Source: Leadbetterella byssophila_A
GTDB taxonomy: Bacteria; Bacteroidota; Bacteroidia; Cytophagales; Spirosomataceae
DNA length: 63,383 bases
NCBI GenBank assembly: GCA_040394735.1
Contig: JBEBRR010000019.1
Location: 1-63,383 of the forward strand
Reading direction: 5' to 3'
Shown: in pieces, positions 36,938-44,751 of the stretch
How positions within the stretch are numbered: the stretch's first letter is position 1
Layout: the number at the start of each line of letters is the position of its first letter
Made by a program: the position numbers and the translations under genes
Notes under the pieces: model-generated
Seen by the model: only the letters and a program-made list of their open reading frames with translations
Databases searched by the model: none
Told to the model about the DNA's origin: nothing

Positions 36938-38386
36938 ATGCGAGAAAAAACTTTCCTTGGCCACCCTGTAGGGCTGTTCGTGCTCTTCTTTACGGAAATG
37001 GGCGAACGGTTCAGCTTCTACGGGATGAAGGCCATTCTGTTTCTTTACCTGATCAAAGGTGCTGAAGACGGTGCTCTCGGTTTACCGGAAGACCTTGCAG
37101 GAGCCATCTTCGGCCTGTATGCTGCGGCAGTTTACATTCTTACCCTTCCCGGAGGCTGGATAGCCGATAATATCATCGGGCAGAAAAAAGCCATCTGGTG
37201 GGGCGGGATCGTGATCATGATCGGCCATATCCTGCTGGCCATCCCCGGATCCAATACTTACTTCTATGCCGGCCTGGTGAGCGTGGCCCTGGGTACCGGG
37301 CTGCTGAAAGCCAATATCAGCTCTATTGTGGGTGACCTGTACCCGGAAGGAGGCGCCAAGCGCGACTCCGCTTTTTCCATCTTTTATATGGGGATCAACA
37401 GCGGTGCGCTTCTGGGGATGCTGATCGTAGGTTACCTCGGTGAAAAAATAGGCTGGCATTACGGGTTCGGGGCTGCTGCCTTCGCCATGTTCTTCGGGCT
37501 CATCGTGTTCCGCTCTTTCGGGAAAGAGCTGAGCCATGTAGGGCACGAACCGCAGGTGAAAGGCAAACCTACCTTCCTGTATATACTGCTGGGGGTTTTC
37601 CTGGCCCTGTTTGTCATCATTTATTTTGAAGTGGTAAGTCTCGTAGACTTTACGAATGCCATGAAATACGCCGTTCCTGCGCTGACCGTCCTGTATTTTA
37701 TTTACATTGGCTTTTTCGACTCTTCACTTACCCCCCCCGAGAGAAAAAGGGTAGCCGTACTTTTCATCTTCTTTGTGGGAGCTGCGGTTTTCTGGTCAGG
37801 CTTTGAACAGTCAAGCACCACGCTTACCATCTTTGCGGAAAGATATACCGACAGGCATATTTTCGGATGGGAAATGCCTGCTTCCTGGCTGCAGTCGGCC
37901 AACTCCATGTTCATTCTTATTTTCTCGGCTGTATTTGCCGCCCTCTGGATTTACCTGAACAGGAAAAATATGAACCCCTCTACCCCGTTGAAATTCGGAC
38001 TGGGCCTGTTCAACCTGGCACTGGCCTTCTTTGTGCTGTACTCGGCCTCCAAGCTGGTGCTGGACGGCAGCAAGGCCAGTGTGGGCTGGCTGCTTCTCAC
38101 CTACCTGCTCTTTACCCTGGGCGAATTATGCATCAGCCCCGTAGGGCTCAGCACCTACACCAAGCTGGCCCCCCGGAAGTATTACAGCCAGATGATGGGA
38201 TTATGGTTTGTAGCGGCCTCGCTGGGGAACCTGATCGCCGGGCTGTTCGCCGGTAACTTCACCCCGGATGCGGTTAATGATATGCCTGGTCTCTTCCTGC
38301 AGGTTTGCCTGATCAGCCTGGGCGTGGGCCTTATTCTGGCAGTATTTTCCAACCCTATCAGGAAGTGGATGGGAGGAATTGAGTAA
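36938..38386 (+). CDS. POT family proton-dependent oligopeptide transporter
   Basis: The 482-residue protein has 12 or more membrane helices. The first has the POT signature GERFSFYGMKAILFLYL and the second carries GGWIADNIIGQKKAIW. Later motifs include FWSGFEQSSTTLT and LGELCISPVGLS. It imports di- or tripeptides with protons. It follows the ABC permease by 73 bp on the same strand; it may share the transcript but a GC-rich weak hairpin in the gap leaves this open. A heptad palindrome follows its stop. Confidence 0.94.
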   Translation: MREKTFLGHPVGLFVLFFTEMGERFSFYGMKAILFLYLIKGAEDGALGLPEDLAGAIFGLYAAAVYILTLPGGWIADNIIGQKKAIWWGGIVIMIGHILLAIPGSNTYFYAGLVSVALGTGLLKANISSIVGDLYPEGGAKRDSAFSIFYMGINSGALLGMLIVGYLGEKIGWHYGFGAAAFAMFFGLIVFRSFGKELSHVGHEPQVKGKPTFLYILLGVFLALFVIIYFEVVSLVDFTNAMKYAVPALTVLYFIYIGFFDSSLTPPERKRVAVLFIFFVGAAVFWSGFEQSSTTLTIFAERYTDRHIFGWEMPASWLQSANSMFILIFSAVFAALWIYLNRKNMNPSTPLKFGLGLFNLALAFFVLYSASKLVLDGSKASVGWLLLTYLLFTLGELCISPVGLSTYTKLAPRKYYSQMMGLWFVAASLGNLIAGLFAGNFTPDAVNDMPGLFLQVCLISLGVGLILAVFSNPIRKWMGGIE

Positions 38387-38392
38387 GTGAAG

Positions 38393-38462
38393 ATGCTAAA
38401 TTGTTAATGCTAAATGGGAAATATGCAACCCATCATTTAGCATTAACAATTTAGCATTTATA
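38393..38462. repeat. Heptad array with 24-bp perfect inverted repeat
   Basis: Ten consecutive 7-mers from 38393 all begin with A, nine with AT (for example ATGCTAA, ATTTAGC). Within it 38393-38416 and 38434-38457 are perfect 24-bp inverted repeats around a 17-nt loop. It lies 7 bp after the POT transporter stop. There is no T-run, so it is not a canonical terminator, but the RNA hairpin would be very stable and could protect the 3' end. Confidence 0.75.
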
Positions 38463-38479
38463 TCCTGTTCGCTCAAAAC

Positions 38480-38812
38480 TCACCCGCCCGCCTTTTTCGC
38501 CTTATATCCTTCCTTCAGCAGAAAAGCCAGCAGCTTATCCCGGTGATCTCCCTGGATAAGGATTTCATTGTCTTTTGCACTGCCTCCGCTGCCGCAGGCA
38601 TTCTGCAGCTTCTTTTTCAGTGCCTGCAGATCTTCATCTTTCCCGGTAAAGCCGGCCACCCGGCTGACCACCTTTCCGCCTCCTTTCCGGTCAAGCCAGA
38701 TCTTGAGGTCCTGCCGGCTGTTTTCCGGGGTCTCGGTTTCCTCTTCAGAAGAATTAAATACATAATCAGGGTCTGTGGAATAAACCACCCCTCCGCCTTT
38801 TTTCTTACTCAT
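38480..38812 (-). CDS. SUI1/eIF1-family translation factor (YciH-like)
   Basis: The 110-residue protein has a basic, Gly-rich start (MSKKKGGG), an acidic linker and a SUI1 domain (about 40-108) with DLKIWLDRKGGGKVVSRV, LKKKLQNACGSGG and ILIQGDHRDKL, which is the family signature. Bacterial members influence start-codon selection. ATG at 38812 was chosen; the longer frame starts with TTG and adds three residues. Next to a lipid kinase gene on the same strand. Confidence 0.93.
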   Translation of the reverse strand: MSKKKGGGVVYSTDPDYVFNSSEEETETPENSRQDLKIWLDRKGGGKVVSRVAGFTGKDEDLQALKKKLQNACGSGGSAKDNEILIQGDHRDKLLAFLLKEGYKAKKAGG

Positions 38813-38821
38813 AGTGTACAA

Positions 38822-38849
38822 TTAGTTCCGAGTTCCGGGCAGTGAGTTC
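38822..38849 (-). repeat. Heptad intergenic array, ACTC type
   Basis: Four minus-strand 7-mers (GAACTCA, CTGCCCG and two GAACT variants) lie just upstream of the SUI1 start codon. Confidence 0.6.
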
Positions 38850-38882
38850 CGGAACAACAATTACCATCTCAGATCAGCTATT

Positions 38883-39743
38883 TCATACGGTTATCATATT
38901 CAGTGCTCTCTCTAAAATTCTTACTTCCACTGTACCGGTTTCCAGGGTCACCGGCTCGCCGTCCATGTGAATCCGCCTGTCCGAAATACCGGTCAACACA
39001 CATTCCTTAAACCGGTACGTTCTGAAATAAGGAAAGGAGCCCAGCGTTTTCCGGACCAGCCGCCATCCCAGTGACACAAAACGGAAGCGGGGATGCGGCA
39101 GGATCATGGCGCAGTCCAGGTAGCCATCGTCAGGGCTGGCTTCCGGGGCAATATAGGCATCATTTCCAAACTGTCCGGCATTTGCAAAAGTGAGGGAAAA
39201 GAACTCCCGGCGGCTTCCCTTTACCTCCAGGCTCACGGGCTGATATGTAAAATAATTCCGGAAGACGATCTTCACATAATTCCACAGCCCGCGTGAGTGA
39301 TCCCCTTTGGCAAAATCATGGGCACATATGGCATCAAAACCGATCCCTGCCGTGCAGAAAAAAGGTTTATTATTCAGCAGACCTACGTCTATAGCCCTCA
39401 CTTTTCCTTTCCTGATCACCTCCAGGGCCCGGGCCGGATGCAACGGGAGCCCCAGGTCACGCGCCAGGCCGTTTCCTGAGCCTGAAGGGATAATTCCCAA
39501 ACGAGCCGGGGTCTGCATCAGCACTGAAGCCACATCGTTTACGGTACCGTCTCCCCCTGCCACCACAAAATCGTGCACTCCCCTGGCCAGATAGCTCTTT
39601 ATCTGTTTTTCCCGGTCGTTCAGCTCTTCCAGGAAAACCACCTCATGATCCTTCCATGTATCCAGAATATGCTTTTTACTGACCTTTTTTCCACCTCCTC
39701 CCGCCACAGGATTTAATATAAATACTATCGTTGGCTTGTTCAA
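38883..39743 (-). CDS. Diacylglycerol kinase-family lipid kinase (YegS/DagK-like)
   Basis: The 286-residue protein has NPVAGGGGK at 11-19, the catalytic AGGDGTVND loop at about 62-70 and the downstream IPSGSGNGLARDLG segment. The C-terminal beta-sandwich has DGEPVTLETG. It phosphorylates a lipid such as diacylglycerol or a sphingoid base; an SPT-like gene nearby (41019) makes a sphingolipid link conceivable but unproven. No ATG exists upstream of the motif; TTG at 39743 is the only plausible start. Confidence 0.9.
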   Translation of the reverse strand: MNKPTIVFILNPVAGGGGKKVSKKHILDTWKDHEVVFLEELNDREKQIKSYLARGVHDFVVAGGDGTVNDVASVLMQTPARLGIIPSGSGNGLARDLGLPLHPARALEVIRKGKVRAIDVGLLNNKPFFCTAGIGFDAICAHDFAKGDHSRGLWNYVKIVFRNYFTYQPVSLEVKGSRREFFSLTFANAGQFGNDAYIAPEASPDDGYLDCAMILPHPRFRFVSLGWRLVRKTLGSFPYFRTYRFKECVLTGISDRRIHMDGEPVTLETGTVEVRILERALNMITV

Positions 39744-39785
39744 TTTTAATCAATATATTTGAAATTCATTTTTCCGGATACAAAA

Positions 39786-40208
39786 ATGAGGAAACTATTT
39801 CTAATAATTATTGCCCTCCCGCTAACTTTTCCGCTGGCCGCCCAGGACAAATCGGAAATACTCAGCATTCTGAAACGCCAGGAAAGCCTGTGGAACAGCG
39901 GAAACATCGAGGCCTTTATGGAAGATTACTGGAAGTCACCGGAGTTGAAGTTTATCGGGAAAAACGGGGTAACCAAAGGCTGGGAAGCCACTAAGGCCCG
40001 TTACCTCCGGACCTACCCCGACCGGGCCACCATGGGCACCCTGTCTTTTAATATTCAGGAAGTAGACTTCCATTCCGACCGGGTGGCCTGGGTGCTGGGA
40101 GAATGGAACCTGAACAGACCTGAGAAAGGAAACATCGGCGGATATTTCACGCTTGTTTTCAAAAAAATAGATAACCGGTGGGTCATTGTAAGCGACCACA
40201 CCAGCTAA
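39786..40208 (+). CDS. Secreted NTF2-like (DUF4440/SnoaL) protein
   Basis: The 140-residue protein has a signal peptide (about 1-19, ending PLAAQ), and the mature part has the cone-shaped NTF2 pattern: ILSILKRQESLWNSGNIEAFM, then strands with FIGKNGVTKG and a final VIVSDHTS strand. Such DUF4440 proteins are often of unknown or weakly enzymatic function. I chose the ATG at 39786 because it places the signal peptide at the terminus. It is 21 bp upstream of the MaoC hydratase gene, probably one transcript. Confidence 0.8.
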   Translation: MRKLFLIIIALPLTFPLAAQDKSEILSILKRQESLWNSGNIEAFMEDYWKSPELKFIGKNGVTKGWEATKARYLRTYPDRATMGTLSFNIQEVDFHSDRVAWVLGEWNLNRPEKGNIGGYFTLVFKKIDNRWVIVSDHTS

Positions 40209-40229
40209 CCATATAAATTTAACAGACCA

Positions 40230-40646
40230 ATGAGCGAGAAAATTGCGGTAGGTACCCGGTACGAACACGAGTTCAGATTTTCACAGGATGATGTGGTGGC
40301 ATTTGCCAACCTCACGGGTGACCACAACCCCATCCACCTGGATGCCGCCTACGCGGCCACTACAAAATTCAAAACCCCCATTATTCACGGGCATTTAAGC
40401 AGCAGCGTCTTTACACGCTTTTTAGGAATGGGAGAGCCCGGCGGCCCCGGCTCTATCTACATGAAACAGGAAACGGAATACCTGAGACCCATGTATGTGG
40501 ATACCGACTATGTGGTGGTGTTCGAAGTAGTGGAAGTAGACCCCGTAAGGCACATTGCCCGGATATCCACCCAGATCAAAAATAAGGAAACCGGGAAAGT
40601 GACCATCCGCGGAATAGGCACCCTGATGAACGAAACCCATTATTAA
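40230..40646 (+). CDS. MaoC-like (R)-specific enoyl-CoA hydratase
   Basis: The 138-residue hot-dog-fold protein has the hydratase-2 motif FANLTGDHNPIHLD; catalytic Asp31 and His36 are both present. IIHGHL follows at about 51-56. It hydrates trans-2-enoyl-CoA to (R)-3-hydroxyacyl-CoA in the cytoplasm, similar to PhaJ. No polyester synthase is in the window. It ends at a bidirectional terminator. Confidence 0.9.
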   Translation: MSEKIAVGTRYEHEFRFSQDDVVAFANLTGDHNPIHLDAAYAATTKFKTPIIHGHLSSSVFTRFLGMGEPGGPGSIYMKQETEYLRPMYVDTDYVVVFEVVEVDPVRHIARISTQIKNKETGKVTIRGIGTLMNETHY

Positions 40647-40685
40647 AAAAGAGGCCGGATACCTTAACAGGTTCCGGCCTCTTTT
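40647..40685. terminator. Bidirectional rho-independent terminator
   Basis: A 13-bp perfect stem (40647-40659 with 40673-40685) has A-rich left and T-rich right ends. It lies between the converging MaoC and Hc1 histone genes and can serve both. Confidence 0.85.
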
Positions 40686-40699
40686 GGCTGGATAATCTC

Positions 40700-40876
40700 T
40701 TACTTCTTGTTCTTAATGTCCTGAACTTCGATTCTAGTTGTTTTCGCAAAAGCCGCAATATCCTGCAAACCTTTTCTTACACGGGTACCGGCAGCACCGT
40801 TACCTTTGTCATAAAACTTTTCAAAATCGTCTTTAAGATCAGTCACCAGACTTAAAAGTTCTGAATACTTGTTCAT
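40700..40876 (-). CDS. Histone H1-like protein Hc1
   Basis: The 58-residue protein is the usual length for Bacteroidota Hc1-like proteins, with the hallmark FYDKGNGAAGTRVRKGLQ core and a Lys-rich end. It is predicted to bind DNA and compact the nucleoid. ATG at 40876 was chosen; the longer frame adds nine residues that do not match the family start. It is monocistronic with the strong terminator directly after it. Confidence 0.92.
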   Translation of the reverse strand: MNKYSELLSLVTDLKDDFEKFYDKGNGAAGTRVRKGLQDIAAFAKTTRIEVQDIKNKK

Positions 40877-41018
40877 TGTTTCGCGGAGTTTGTAATTTAA
40901 CAATTATTTGATTCACATCGCTAAAATACTAATATTCTGATAACATCTATACTTAAAACCGGATTTTTTACATCAAATCTACGATTTTAGTATAGTTCAG
41001 GACACTATTCTCCCCAAT

Positions 41019-42266
41019 CTATACATTTTTATACCGGCCTGAAGTCAGCTTTTCCTTCACAATCTCAAAATGCTTCATGGTGTATTCCACGTCTTCCAGG
41101 GTATGTACGGCCGTAGGAATAACCCGCAGCAGGATCACTCCTTTAGGCACTACCGGGTAAACAATGATAGAACAGAAGATGCCCATGTTCTCCCGAAGAT
41201 CGCGGATCAGGTTGGTCACTACGGGCAGATCGTATTCTCCCTGGAGGAATACAGGGGTTACGGGCGAGGTGGTTACACCGATGTCAAATCCCCGCTCCCG
41301 GAACCCGTTCTGAAGTGCATTCACTATTTCCCAAAGCTTATCCTTATATTCCGGATGCTTCCTGATGAGCTCCAGGCGTTTCATACCTGCTTTCACAAAG
41401 GGCATAGGCAGCGCCTTGGCATAGGTCTGGGAACGCATATTATACTTCAGGTACATGATCACTTCTTTTTTAGCCGCTACGAACGCCCCGATGGCGGCCA
41501 TTGATTTCGCAAATGTACAGAAGTGAATATCTACTTCGTTTTCCACCCCGAAATGCTCCGGAACCCCGGCACCGGTTTTCCCCATGGTACCAAAGCCGTG
41601 GGCATCATCCACCAGAAGCCGGAAGTTAAATTTCTTCTTCAGCTCAACGATCCGGTCCAGGGCACCTACCGCACCCGACATACCGAAAACCCCTTCGGTA
41701 ATCACGAGGATACCGCCATTGTTCTCTTCGGCCACCTTAGCTGCGCGGATCAGGTTTTTCTCCAGGCTTTCCATATCATTGTGTCTGAAGGTATAGGTTT
41801 TCCCGCCTTTGGCGCGGTGAAGACGGATTCCGTCAATCAGGCAGGCATGCGACTCTGCATCGTATACAATGATATCGTGGATATCCACCAGCGCCTCAAT
41901 GGCTGACATAAAGCCCTGGTAGCCATAGTTCAGAAGAAAAGCATCCTCTTTTCCTACAAACTGTGCCAGCTGTTGCTCAAATTCTTCGTGCAGATCGGTA
42001 TTCCCGGTCATCATTCGCGCGCCCATGGGATAAGCCAGGCCGTATTCGGCTGCTGCCTGCGCATCCGCCTCCCGTACCTCAGGGTGGTTGGCCAGCCCCA
42101 GGTAATTGTTCAGCGACCAGTTCAACATTTTCTTACCGTTAAAATACATGTAAGGTCCCAGTTCACCCGAAAGTTTGGGGAAGGAATAATAATGGTGCGA
42201 ATAATGAGCATGTGAACCGATAGGTCCCATATTTTTCACCACTTTCTCGAAGATATCTGATGCCAT
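41019..42266 (-). CDS. PLP-dependent alpha-oxoamine synthase, serine palmitoyltransferase-like
   Basis: The 415-residue protein belongs to the AONS/KBL/SPT family. It has LNNYLGLANHPEV, GARMMTGNTDLHEE, YDAESHACLIDG and DDAHGFGTMG, and the PLP Schiff-base lysine at Lys254 in TFAKS. The TFAKS form and overall length resemble Bacteroidota serine palmitoyltransferases that start sphingolipid synthesis. Glycine C-acetyltransferase or aminooxononanoate synthase remain possible alternatives. It sits 19 bp after rpe on the same strand, probably one transcript. Confidence 0.85.
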   Translation of the reverse strand: MASDIFEKVVKNMGPIGSHAHYSHHYYSFPKLSGELGPYMYFNGKKMLNWSLNNYLGLANHPEVREADAQAAAEYGLAYPMGARMMTGNTDLHEEFEQQLAQFVGKEDAFLLNYGYQGFMSAIEALVDIHDIIVYDAESHACLIDGIRLHRAKGGKTYTFRHNDMESLEKNLIRAAKVAEENNGGILVITEGVFGMSGAVGALDRIVELKKKFNFRLLVDDAHGFGTMGKTGAGVPEHFGVENEVDIHFCTFAKSMAAIGAFVAAKKEVIMYLKYNMRSQTYAKALPMPFVKAGMKRLELIRKHPEYKDKLWEIVNALQNGFRERGFDIGVTTSPVTPVFLQGEYDLPVVTNLIRDLRENMGIFCSIIVYPVVPKGVILLRVIPTAVHTLEDVEYTMKHFEIVKEKLTSGRYKNV

Positions 42267-42285
42267 ATTGGAAAACTTTTTTTAT

Positions 42286-42933
42286 TTATAACGCTTTTAA
42301 TTCTGTAATTACCTGCAGGGGGTCTGCCGCACTGAAAACAAAACTGCCGGCTACCAGCACATCCGCCCCTGCTTTTACCAGCCTTGCTCCCGTTTCCAGG
42401 TTAACCCCTCCGTCAATCTCTATCAGGGCGGATGCATTTTTCTTCAGGATAAGCTCTTTCAGGCGGCCTGTTTTCTCCACGGCATTTTCAATGAATTTCT
42501 GTCCGCCGAACCCGGGGTTAACCGACATCAGCAAAACCAGATCGGCATCCTGTACCACATCTTCCAGCATCGATACGGGAGTTCCCGGATTCAGTACCAC
42601 GCCGGCTTTGCAACCCGCCTCCCGGATCTGGTGGAGCGTCCGGTGGATATGGGGGCATGCCTCCCAGTGTACGGAGATAATGCCGGCACCTGCTTTCGCA
42701 AAGGTCTCCACATATTTCTCCGGCTCTACAATCATCAGGTGCACATCCAGCGGCTTTTTCGCGTGCTTTGCAATAGCCTCCGTGACCGGCACTCCGAAGC
42801 TGATATTAGGCACAAACACCCCATCCATAATATCGACATGAAACCAGTCGGCATCTGACTCATTGATGAGTTCAATGTCACGTTGAAGATGGGCAAAATC
42901 TGCCGCCAAAACAGACGGCGCTAGGATAGGCAT
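42286..42933 (-). CDS. rpe: Ribulose-phosphate 3-epimerase
   Basis: The 215-residue TIM-barrel protein has APSVLAADF, the metal/active-site HVDIMDG motif, DVHLMI, VNPGFGGQ and EIDGGV, in the order of the family. It interconverts ribulose 5-phosphate and xylulose 5-phosphate. ATG at 42933 places APSVLAADF at the usual distance from the terminus; an upstream start would add nine residues. It is followed by the SPT-like gene. Confidence 0.95.
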   Translation of the reverse strand: MPILAPSVLAADFAHLQRDIELINESDADWFHVDIMDGVFVPNISFGVPVTEAIAKHAKKPLDVHLMIVEPEKYVETFAKAGAGIISVHWEACPHIHRTLHQIREAGCKAGVVLNPGTPVSMLEDVVQDADLVLLMSVNPGFGGQKFIENAVEKTGRLKELILKKNASALIEIDGGVNLETGARLVKAGADVLVAGSFVFSAADPLQVITELKAL

Positions 42934-43142
42934 GAGTACTGAGGATATTAAACGCCGCAAATTTCACAATTTTTTAAAGGAAATAAAAGAAATATGTCAC
43001 TTAATAGAACAGCGGTAGCACAGATCAGGCAGATTCATGCGTATAATTCAGTTCATCCGGATAAAAATTTCAATTAATTGTGATAATCTGCGTTATCTGT
43101 GTTCTATATACGTTGCCATTAGCGTGGTATTGATATTCGGAC

Positions 43143-43150
43143 TATTTTTG
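43143..43150 (+). promoter_or_regulatory. Bacteroidota -7 promoter box for hslU
   Basis: TATTTTTG matches TAnnTTTG, 18 bp before the ATG at 43169. Its position excludes the longer open frame from 43037. Confidence 0.5.
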
Positions 43151-43168
43151 CAGGGATTAATAAGTGAC

Positions 43169-44536
43169 ATGACAAAGAAAATAGAAAATCTTACACCCGG
43201 CCAGATCGTGGCTGAGCTGGACAAATATATTATCGGACAAACGGAGGCCAAGAAGAATGTAGCCATCGCCCTCCGGAACCGGTGGCGGAGAATGAATGCT
43301 TCACCTGAAATACAGCAGGAGATCATCCCGAATAATATCCTGATGATCGGTTCTACGGGAGTGGGTAAAACTGAAATAGCCCGGAGGCTGGCCAAAATAG
43401 CGGAAGCCCCTTTCACCAAAGTGGAAGCTTCCAAGTTTACCGAGGTGGGCTATGTGGGCAGGGATGTGGAGAGTATGGTACGCGACCTGGTGGAACAAAG
43501 CATCAACATGGTTAAATCGGCCAAAAAAGAGGAGGTAAAGATCAAGGCCCAGGAAGCTGTGGAAGATAAGATACTGAATATCCTGATCCCGGCAGTGACC
43601 CAGAAGAATACCGATCTCGTACAGGACGGAAAATCCGAATACGAAGTTAACCAGGAAACCCGCGAGGCCTTCCGGGAAAAGCTTCGCAAAGGAGACCTCG
43701 ATCACCGGAAAATAGAGATCGATGTAGCGCAGGCCTCCGCCGCGCCTATCGGGGTGATGGGCGGCCCCATTGATGAGGTTTCGATGATGAACATCCAGGA
43801 AATGATCGGTGGCCTGATGCCTAAAAACAAGAAGAAACGCAAGGTCACTATTGAAGAGGCCCGTAAAATCCTGCTGGAAGAAGAATCGGCCAAGCTGATC
43901 GATATGGATGAGGTGAAGGAAGAGGCCATCTGGAAGGCTGAAAACCTGGGCATCATTTTTATTGATGAAATAGACAAGGTAGCCTCCTCCGGGGGCAAAT
44001 CAGGGCCGGATGTCAGCCGGGAAGGGGTTCAACGTGACCTTCTGCCCATTGTGGAGGGCAGTACGGTCAATACCAAGCATGGCTCCATCAAGACCGATCA
44101 CATTCTTTTTATAGCGGCCGGGGCCTTTCATGTTTCCAAGCCCTCAGACCTTATTCCTGAGCTTCAGGGGCGTTTCCCGATCCGGGTAGAACTGGAGTCG
44201 CTTACCGAAGCCAATTTCCTGCAGATTCTCCGGACCCCGAAAAATGCGCTGACCAAACAGTACCAGGCCATGCTGGAGGCCGAAGATGTGACGCTGACCT
44301 TCCATGAGGAGGCCCTGAAAGAAATGGCAGCCATTGCTTTTCAGGCCAATACTGAGATGGAAAATATCGGGGCCAGAAGATTGCAGACCGTGATGTCTTT
44401 GCTCCTGAACGATATCCTGTTTGATGTTCCCGAGCGGATCGCTGCCGGAACTTCACTGGAAATAACCCCCGGGCTGGTGAAAGAAAAGCTGGGCAGCCTG
44501 GTGAAGAACAAAGACCTGAGCCGGTATATCCTTTAA
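43169..44536 (+). CDS. hslU: ATP-dependent protease ATPase subunit HslU
   Basis: The 455-residue protein has the LTPGQIVAELDKYIIGQ start typical of HslU, Walker A GSTGVGKT at 61-68, the substrate pore GYVGRD segment, Walker B IIFIDEIDK and sensor 2 ENIGARRLQTVM. HslU unfolds substrates and feeds them to the HslV peptidase. No hslV gene is in the window, although the two usually form one operon. The ATG at 43169 is supported by the promoter box. Confidence 0.96.
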   Translation: MTKKIENLTPGQIVAELDKYIIGQTEAKKNVAIALRNRWRRMNASPEIQQEIIPNNILMIGSTGVGKTEIARRLAKIAEAPFTKVEASKFTEVGYVGRDVESMVRDLVEQSINMVKSAKKEEVKIKAQEAVEDKILNILIPAVTQKNTDLVQDGKSEYEVNQETREAFREKLRKGDLDHRKIEIDVAQASAAPIGVMGGPIDEVSMMNIQEMIGGLMPKNKKKRKVTIEEARKILLEEESAKLIDMDEVKEEAIWKAENLGIIFIDEIDKVASSGGKSGPDVSREGVQRDLLPIVEGSTVNTKHGSIKTDHILFIAAGAFHVSKPSDLIPELQGRFPIRVELESLTEANFLQILRTPKNALTKQYQAMLEAEDVTLTFHEEALKEMAAIAFQANTEMENIGARRLQTVMSLLLNDILFDVPERIAAGTSLEITPGLVKEKLGSLVKNKDLSRYIL

Positions 44537-44751
44537 ACCTCCTGACTGCGCCTGATAATAGAGCGTGCCGTGGGTCATTTTGCACGAAGACGTAGCCGAC
44601 AAGCGGGCATAGCCCAAACCAAAAGTTGCCGAAAACCGGACGCCGCCGGGAAGCGAATCGCGCACAAACGGGCATTATAATGGGGGAAGATTGGCTAAGA
44701 AACTGCATCGCCGGGCTTTCCTGCATTTAACAGAAAAGCCCGGCGCTTCCT
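44537..44751. other. 215-bp spacer between convergent genes, no gene found
   Basis: I see no complete gene here. The last 40 bp hold a hairpin (44710-44744). Before that (about 44560-44690) is a G/C-rich stretch with short internal echoes such as CGGGCAT at two places; it may be a dispersed repeat or a gene relic. Without a second copy I cannot classify it. Confidence 0.35.
44710..44744. terminator. Hairpin between convergent hslU and GH3 genes
   Basis: 14-bp stem with one mismatch (44710-44723 with 44731-44744) and a 7-nt loop. On the plus strand the tail is only weakly T-rich, so it is a probable, not strong, terminator. Confidence 0.5.

Noticed and set aside
43037..43168. Longer HslU start giving 44 extra hydrophobic residues
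   Set aside because: HslU families start at the second Met, and the promoter box lies inside the extension.
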